64,000 nt of DNA, taken from the NCBI RefSeq assembly GCF_001625575.1, contig NZ_AUXV01000007.1, positions 62,001 through 126,000 on the forward strand, given 5' to 3'. Made by a program: the position numbers and the translations under genes. The notes under the pieces are model-generated. The model made no database searches and was not told where the DNA came from. It worked only from the letters and a program-made list of their open reading frames with translations. The first letter of the stretch is position 1, and the number at the start of each line of letters is the position of its first letter. Source of the DNA: Pseudoalteromonas luteoviolacea S2607 (GTDB taxonomy: Bacteria; Pseudomonadota; Gammaproteobacteria; Enterobacterales; Alteromonadaceae). Positions 59,272-64,000 of the stretch are shown here, one piece after another.

Positions 59272-61167
59272 TTAAGAGAAGTTGATTTCGTTACGCTCGT
59301 TGCTATTTTTACGGCGGTTATCACGGTTACCATCTCTGTTACCGTCACGGCGCTTGTCGCTACGAGGGTCACGGAAGCTACGCTTACCGCCATCACGACG
59401 TTCACCACGCTCTTCAAAGCGACGGCCACCATCACGACGTTCGCCACGTTCTTCAAAACGTCTACCACCTTCACGGCGATTGCCACCATTACCACGTGCT
59501 TGGTCGGCAGGGTGTGTGCTCTTCGTCATCTTCATTGGGCGTTGACAAATATGAACACCTTGGAAATGAGTTAGCGTTTCAGCTGGCATATCCTGAGGAA
59601 GCTGAACGGTGCTGTGCTCATCAAACAAACGGATTTCACCGATAAACTTGCTTGAAATATCAGCTTCGTTCGCAATTGCGCCCACAATATTCTTAACTTG
59701 AACACCATGCTCACGACCCACTTCAATACGGTAAGTATCCATAGGTGCAGAGCTATTGCGGCGGCCTTTTCTGTCACCACGTTCACCGCGTCTGTCATCA
59801 CGACGATCACCACGGTTACCGTCGCGGTCACGACGCTCGCGTTGTTGAACTTTAATTTCTTCAACTTTAAGCGGAGACTGCTGCTGTGCTAGGCAAAGTA
59901 GTGCAGCTGCCAGTTGTTCTTGGCTTAGCTCTAGCTTCTCACCTAGGCCTTGAGCAACTTCACTGAAGAACTCAATGTCTTTGTGATCAAGTGACATGCT
60001 AAGCTTATTCTGAAGTGCTTCAATACGTTTTTGCTCAACGATTTTTGCACTTGGAAGCTCTACTTGCTCGATGTCTGAGCGAGTATGACGCATGATGTTA
60101 CGTAGTAAGTAACGCTCGTTACCTTTTACGAACAAGATTGCTTTACCTTTACGACCAGCACGGCCAGTACGACCAATACGGTGAACATAAGCTTCGCTGT
60201 CTTGTGGGATATCGTAGTTGATAACTAGGCTTAGGCGGTCAACATCTAGACCACGTGCCGCAACGTCTGTCGCGATAACGATATCTAGTAAACCACTTTT
60301 CAGTCTTTCAACCGTGCGCTCACGTGCCTGTTGGTTCATGTCACCATTAAGTGGTGCAGCAGAGAAACCTTCTCGCTCAAGAAGCTCAGCAAGCTGAACA
60401 GTATCGTTACGAGTACGGACAAACACGATAGAAGCATCGTAATCTTCCGCTTCTAAGAAACGTACGATTGCTTTGTTTTTATGTGTAGTTGCACGCCAGT
60501 AAACTTGCTCAATTGTGTCAACAGTTGAGTTACGTGGCGTGATTTTTACTTGCTCTGCGTTATCTAAGTACTTAGAACAAATAGATTGGATCTGCTTAGG
60601 CATAGTTGCAGAGAAAAGGCATGTTTGCTTTTCTTCTGGTGTTTTTTCCATGATGTTTTCAACATCATCGATAAAGCCCATGCGTAGCATTTCATCGGCT
60701 TCATCTAATACCAATGCATTTAGGTTTGATAGATCAATGGTCTTACGGTTGATATGGTCGATTAAACGCCCCGGAGTTGCCACGATGATCTGTGCGCCAC
60801 GGCGAAGTGCACTTAATTGCACGCCATAGCTTTGTCCACCATATAGCGCAAGTACTTCTACGCCTCTGGTGTACTTAGCATACTGCTCGAATGCCTCTGC
60901 AACTTGCAATGCAAGTTCACGAGTCGGAGTCAGTACTAAAATTTGTGGTTGCTTAACGGATGCGTCAACATTGTTTAATAGCGGCAGTGCGAAAGCTGCC
61001 GTCTTGCCCGTACCCGTTTGCGCTAGTCCCAGCACGTCCTTTCTTTCTAGCAATAACGGTATACATTGAGCCTGGATCTCAGAAGGTGATTGATATCCTA
61101 GCTCTTCGACTGCTTTAAGGATTGCAGGAGAAAGGTCTAAAGATTCAAACGTTACTGGTTCTGACAT
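59272..61167 (-). CDS. deaD: DEAD-box RNA helicase DeaD/CsdA
   Basis: 631 residues. Q-motif start, AQTGTGKTAAFALP (motif I), VLDEADEML (II), LFSATMPKQI (III), and VHRIGRTGRAGRKG (VI), then the RNA-binding domain (TYRIEVGREHGVQVKNIVGAIANEA) typical for DeaD. The C-terminus is a low-complexity Arg/Gly/Asp/Glu tail with repeated RFEERGERRDGG, which probably binds RNA non-specifically. In E. coli this protein helps ribosome assembly and cold adaptation. Its own promoter lies in the 128 bp ahead; whether there is a cold-shock 5'-UTR is not decidable. Confidence 0.93.
   Translation of the reverse strand: MSEPVTFESLDLSPAILKAVEELGYQSPSEIQAQCIPLLLERKDVLGLAQTGTGKTAAFALPLLNNVDASVKQPQILVLTPTRELALQVAEAFEQYAKYTRGVEVLALYGGQSYGVQLSALRRGAQIIVATPGRLIDHINRKTIDLSNLNALVLDEADEMLRMGFIDDVENIMEKTPEEKQTCLFSATMPKQIQSICSKYLDNAEQVKITPRNSTVDTIEQVYWRATTHKNKAIVRFLEAEDYDASIVFVRTRNDTVQLAELLEREGFSAAPLNGDMNQQARERTVERLKSGLLDIVIATDVAARGLDVDRLSLVINYDIPQDSEAYVHRIGRTGRAGRKGKAILFVKGNERYLLRNIMRHTRSDIEQVELPSAKIVEQKRIEALQNKLSMSLDHKDIEFFSEVAQGLGEKLELSQEQLAAALLCLAQQQSPLKVEEIKVQQRERRDRDGNRGDRRDDRRGERGDRKGRRNSSAPMDTYRIEVGREHGVQVKNIVGAIANEADISSKFIGEIRLFDEHSTVQLPQDMPAETLTHFQGVHICQRPMKMTKSTHPADQARGNGGNRREGGRRFEERGERRDGGRRFEERGERRDGGKRSFRDPRSDKRRDGNRDGNRDNRRKNSNERNEINFS
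59391..59468 (-). repeat. 39-bp tandem repeat in csdA C-terminal tail
   Basis: Two near-identical 39-bp units (59391-59429 and 59430-59468) encode RFEERGERRDGGR-type repeats, with a degenerate third unit beside them. In-frame, so copy number can vary without loss of the frame. Confidence 0.7.
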
Positions 61168-61295
61168 TAATGCGCCTCAACAATTTAAAAGAGGCGGCAT
61201 TGTACAGTAAAGAAAAAATAAATGCTTGTATAAATTGGCATTAAATTTGTAGGTGCTTGATATAGGCCAAAAAATAAACAAAAGTTTTTTTGGGC

Positions 61296-61559
61296 CTACT
61301 GGTATAAGCCCAAATTTTCTTTGGCATAAGCCTCAAAATCGTCAAAACCACCAATGTGATCTTGGTCGACAAAGATTTGTGGGACCGTGTTGCAAGGCTT
61401 ACCTGCAGACTTTTCTAGGTCCGCTTTACTGACGCCTTCTTTATTAATATCAACGTAGCGAAAGTTAAAGTCGTCTCTCGCGTCTTTCAAGCGAGTAGCA
61501 AGATCTTTTGCACGTACACAGTAAGGGCAGCCTTCACGACCAAAAATAACAGTAAACAT
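61296..61559 (-). CDS. grxA: Glutaredoxin GrxA
   Basis: 87 residues, GrxA length. Active site CPYC at 11-14, cis-Pro segment TVPQIFVDQDHIGGFDDF with the GG-FDD glutathione-binding motif. It reduces disulfides and, in enterobacteria, ribonucleotide reductase, with glutathione. Separated from ppiC by 122 bp and from csdA by 128 bp, so it is probably monocistronic. The stop codon lies inside a weak stem that has no T-run. Confidence 0.92.
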   Translation of the reverse strand: MFTVIFGREGCPYCVRAKDLATRLKDARDDFNFRYVDINKEGVSKADLEKSAGKPCNTVPQIFVDQDHIGGFDDFEAYAKENLGLYQ

Positions 61560-61681
61560 AATTCAACTCTCTCTTAGTATTTGCAATGACAATAAGTATA
61601 GTGCAACTAAGTTTAATGAAAATTGATTAAAACCTATTAGCGCAATCTGTTTTTTAGATTGGAGTGTATGGTTTTCGACAG

Positions 61682-61960
61682 TTATGAACGATAGACAGTC
61701 TTAATTAAATGAAAGCCAAACTTTGTTTTAACAGGACCATGCACTTCGTAAAGCGGTTTTTTAAATACAACGTCGTCAAATGCTTTAACCATGTCGCCTT
61801 TATTAAACTCACCTAAGTCGCCACCTCGTTTTTTCGAAGGACAAGTCGAGTGTTGTTTTGCAAGTTTATTGAAATCACCGCCTTTGTCTAACTTAGCTTT
61901 AATCGCTAAGCATTCTTTTTCGGTTTTTACTAGGATGTGATAGGCGCAAGCTTTTGGCAT
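61682..61960 (-). CDS. ppiC: Parvulin-type peptidyl-prolyl isomerase PpiC
   Basis: 92 residues, the single-domain parvulin of E. coli PpiC length. KACAYHILVKTEKECLAIKAKLDKGGDFNKLAKQHSTCPSKKRGGDLGEFNKGDMVKAFDDVVF shows the parvulin pattern (H-ILV, F..LA...S-CPS...GGDLG-F..G.M...F). Cytoplasmic proline isomerase. Single gene. Confidence 0.94.
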   Translation of the reverse strand: MPKACAYHILVKTEKECLAIKAKLDKGGDFNKLAKQHSTCPSKKRGGDLGEFNKGDMVKAFDDVVFKKPLYEVHGPVKTKFGFHLIKTVYRS

Positions 61961-62131
61961 GAAAATACTCCAGGGTTTGAAACGTGCAGATCATGCAAGG
62001 CGTTGGCGAAAAACGCAAGTGGCAATTGCTTGCTCGCCATGCCTTATTTAGGAGAGTAGGTTGTTTGTCAGAGAGATAAGAGGTGACGGTGTCTATCACC
62101 TCTTGCTTAGTTCAGTGACTAAATCTTACAT

Positions 62132-64000
62132 CTAGAACGTGACACTAAAGCCAATAGATGGCCTCATTTCAAAATCATCATTTTCTTCTTTGATATATAA
62201 ATCGTTCACAGATTTCACTTTGTCATAATCTAAATCTATGTATGCTACGTTGTCTTGACCATAAGCGTTCATTAATTCAAAAATTAACTTACCGTCTAGC
62301 CCAAATAGCTGTGTTTTTCGCTCAAAACGCACATCTAGACGGTGATAGGTTTTAAAGCGCTCTGAAAAGGGGTCTCCGTAGACAGGTAAGAAACGGTCTT
62401 CATGATCTGGGTTTTCTCTTACGCCGACAATGGGTGTGTAAGCTTGACCACTTCGGGCCGTAAAGTTAAACCCACCTTGCCAAAGTTCATTTATTTCATA
62501 GTGGAATACGGCGTTGAAAACCAATGGCGTGTCAGCGTAGTAATCACGAGTGATATTACGGCGTAAATCAGTACGCTCACTTTTTGCATAACTGAGTGCT
62601 ACCCAACCATACCAGTTATCCGTTTTGTTCTTGTTAATTAAAATATCAACCCCATACGCCCTGCCTTCTACTTGGTTGTTGTAAAGCAGGTGTGCATCTG
62701 GACCATCATCAATTGCCAGTGGCAGATCTTCCATGGTTTTATAGTAACCTTCTATCGACCATGACCATTCATTTTCAAGCTCTTGCCTAAAGCCTAACGT
62801 GCTATGTGTGGCAACTTGTGATTTAAGTTTTGGGTTGCCAATCTCAGGCAGGATATGCTCTACATCTTGCATGCGATTGTAGCGTCCAATCTTCGCAGAG
62901 ATGACACTATTTGGTGTTACAAAGTAATTCACAGCAGCTCTGGGAGAAGTAAAGGTTTCGTCTGTATAACGATTGTGCTGACTTTGCACACCCACTTCAG
63001 TTTGCCATAGCGCATTGGGTTGCCAAACATGAGTTACTCCGACAAACCCTGAGTCCACATCAATACTGCGCTTTCCAGAAATACGTTCACCTTTTTTAAG
63101 GTCGCAATCTGGGTCTAACTCGGTACAAAGATATTGAAAGGTATCGTATTCATATGATGTTTCGTTATCAAAGTAAGCGGCGTCAAAGATGAATCTATTT
63201 TCGTTATTGAGCGTGTAGTTAAGTCTTGCTTTATAGGTATATTGTTTTTCACTTTCCTGTTCAAAAAAGCCCGATGTTTTGGTCGCTAGCTTACCGTACT
63301 CTAGGCGACCAGAATGGTCTAGTGCACCTACCCCAACACGTAAGTGAAACTTTTTATTGTAATGGTCCCAGAGGATATTTTGGCTATTGAACTCGCGAAT
63401 AAATCTAGCATCCCCTTGGAACTCAGGGGTTTTTTGAGCTAATTCAGAGCGTTCATTGAACCCTGCCGCAGCCGAGTCCTCAGCGCCAGTAAAGTTGAAG
63501 GTCAACGTATTGTTGCTGTTAATGTCCCAAAGAAACTTGCCTTGGTAATCATGATCATCTGGCGCATCATTGACGATAATACCATTTGGCTCACCGTCAT
63601 CATCTTCCAGCTCTTCCCCTTCACTAAAAAATAGCGGCAAGGTACTCTTTCGTCCTGAAACATAAAATGCGGTATTTTCTGTTGCTTGACCCTCAACAAA
63701 AAAACCAGCATTAAACATGGTGAAGTCTAAGGTAGTTGTGATTGGCTGGTATTTCGGGTTACGTAGCGTTACATCGAATACAGCACCTGTCGCATTACTA
63801 TACCCGGCGCCATAGCCTGCTGAATATAGTTGAAAGTCTTGGATAATATGACGATTGAAAATAGAGCTACCAAAATCGTGGAATATGTAGCCTGCGGGCA
63901 TAAAATCGACTTCGAACATATTATCACTTGGAGATGAGCCTCTTACGGCGGGTTCACTCATAGAACCACCGGCTGCAACAACGCCGGGTAAAGCATATAC
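62132..64000 (-). CDS. TonB-dependent receptor, partial (N-terminus beyond right edge)
   Basis: The frame is open to the right edge: reading continues upstream of the internal Met at 63961 (VYALPGVVAAGGS then MSEPAVRGSSP). So the apparent start there is inside the plug domain, and the true start is outside the window. Visible: part of the plug (VRGSSPSDNMFEVDFMP, GAGYSNATGAVFDVTLRNP), then beta-barrel strands ending PSIGFSVTF. Mosaic of acidic loops. It differs from the three tandem receptors at 45.7-55.5 kb: different plug, no EITGSRIKR box visible. Ligand unknown. Confidence 0.9.
   Translation of the reverse strand, partial: VYALPGVVAAGGSMSEPAVRGSSPSDNMFEVDFMPAGYIFHDFGSSIFNRHIIQDFQLYSAGYGAGYSNATGAVFDVTLRNPKYQPITTTLDFTMFNAGFFVEGQATENTAFYVSGRKSTLPLFFSEGEELEDDDGEPNGIIVNDAPDDHDYQGKFLWDINSNNTLTFNFTGAEDSAAAGFNERSELAQKTPEFQGDARFIREFNSQNILWDHYNKKFHLRVGVGALDHSGRLEYGKLATKTSGFFEQESEKQYTYKARLNYTLNNENRFIFDAAYFDNETSYEYDTFQYLCTELDPDCDLKKGERISGKRSIDVDSGFVGVTHVWQPNALWQTEVGVQSQHNRYTDETFTSPRAAVNYFVTPNSVISAKIGRYNRMQDVEHILPEIGNPKLKSQVATHSTLGFRQELENEWSWSIEGYYKTMEDLPLAIDDGPDAHLLYNNQVEGRAYGVDILINKNKTDNWYGWVALSYAKSERTDLRRNITRDYYADTPLVFNAVFHYEINELWQGGFNFTARSGQAYTPIVGVRENPDHEDRFLPVYGDPFSERFKTYHRLDVRFERKTQLFGLDGKLIFELMNAYGQDNVAYIDLDYDKVKSVNDLYIKEENDDFEMRPSIGFSVTF

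Noticed and set aside
59256-59545. Arg/Ser- and Val-rich frames over the csdA tail
   Set aside because: Low-complexity shadows of the Arg/Gly-rich repeat in other frames.
61280-61312. Hairpin at the end of grxA as a terminator
   Set aside because: Stem includes the last codons and is followed by A residues, not a T-run, on the coding strand.
63502-63961. Start of the last receptor at the Met at 63961
   Set aside because: The frame stays open to the right edge and the sequence there is plug domain, so the gene begins outside the window.
1-64000. tRNA, rRNA, CRISPR array or insertion sequence
   Set aside because: No tRNA-like cloverleaf, direct-repeat array, transposase or terminal inverted repeat was seen by eye; a short tRNA could be missed without a tool.

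Overview
The window looks like chromosomal DNA of a marine gammaproteobacterium of the Alteromonadales, most likely Pseudoalteromonas or a close relative. This rests on protein character only (three large tandem TonB-dependent receptors with near-identical N-termini, CadC/ToxR-type membrane winged-helix regulators, spondin-domain proteins, a PriC-YbaM block) and on moderate GC content. No rRNA, tRNA, CRISPR array, insertion sequence or prophage was recognised.

Left edge, 1-4900 (minus strand): a compact operon reading polysaccharide deacetylase, GT-B glycosyltransferase with an extra C-terminal domain, GT-A glycosyltransferase, two tiny paralogous precursor peptides with double-glycine leaders and a conserved RGCCxQGCCE core, and an unrecognised protein cut by the window edge. 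I read this as a ribosomally made, glycosylated or disulfide/thioether peptide (RiPP) locus of a kind I do not recognise. It is the best candidate for an undescribed system. Export and protease genes would lie beyond the left edge.

4900-12500: unrecognised proteins, an EamA exporter with a possible attenuator, a short membrane-anchored winged-helix protein, a proteasome/HslV-like Ntn-hydrolase whose TTG start leaves the catalytic Thr at residue 2, a cysteine-free Sir2 protein overlapping a GNAT acetyltransferase, and an ACT-domain protein. 12550-18030: a TetR-controlled export cassette (TetR, MMPL/RND exporter, LolA-like carrier, outer-membrane barrel) with matching TGACG-N3-CGTCA operators abutting the -10 boxes of both promoters. 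18100-24600: zinc alcohol dehydrogenase, MATE exporter, an OmpR-type two-component system and two spondin-domain proteins.

24700-31500: an amino-acid/amine oxidase plus a thiamine-diphosphate 2-oxoacid decarboxylase, divergent from a CadC-like TPR regulator, then a GH16-like secreted protein. 31680-35900: an RND efflux pump and its adaptor. 36480-37800: a small protein made of two internal repeats and a NLP (necrosis-inducing, GHRHDWE) secreted toxin-like protein. 37900-45220: DNA-maintenance block with YbaM-like and ComFB-like small proteins, histone-deacetylase-like hydrolase, PriC, TSUP transporter and DinG on the minus strand, and DNA polymerase II divergent from dinG.

45700-55530: three paralogous TonB-dependent receptors, each with its own promoter of the same architecture (-35, 18-bp spacer, TASTAT -10, C-rich discriminator), the same CCAGGGAGA ribosome-binding leader and its own strong terminator. 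55900-64000: HrpB helicase, MtfA peptidase, CsdA/DeaD RNA helicase, glutaredoxin GrxA, parvulin PpiC and a TonB-dependent receptor cut by the right edge.
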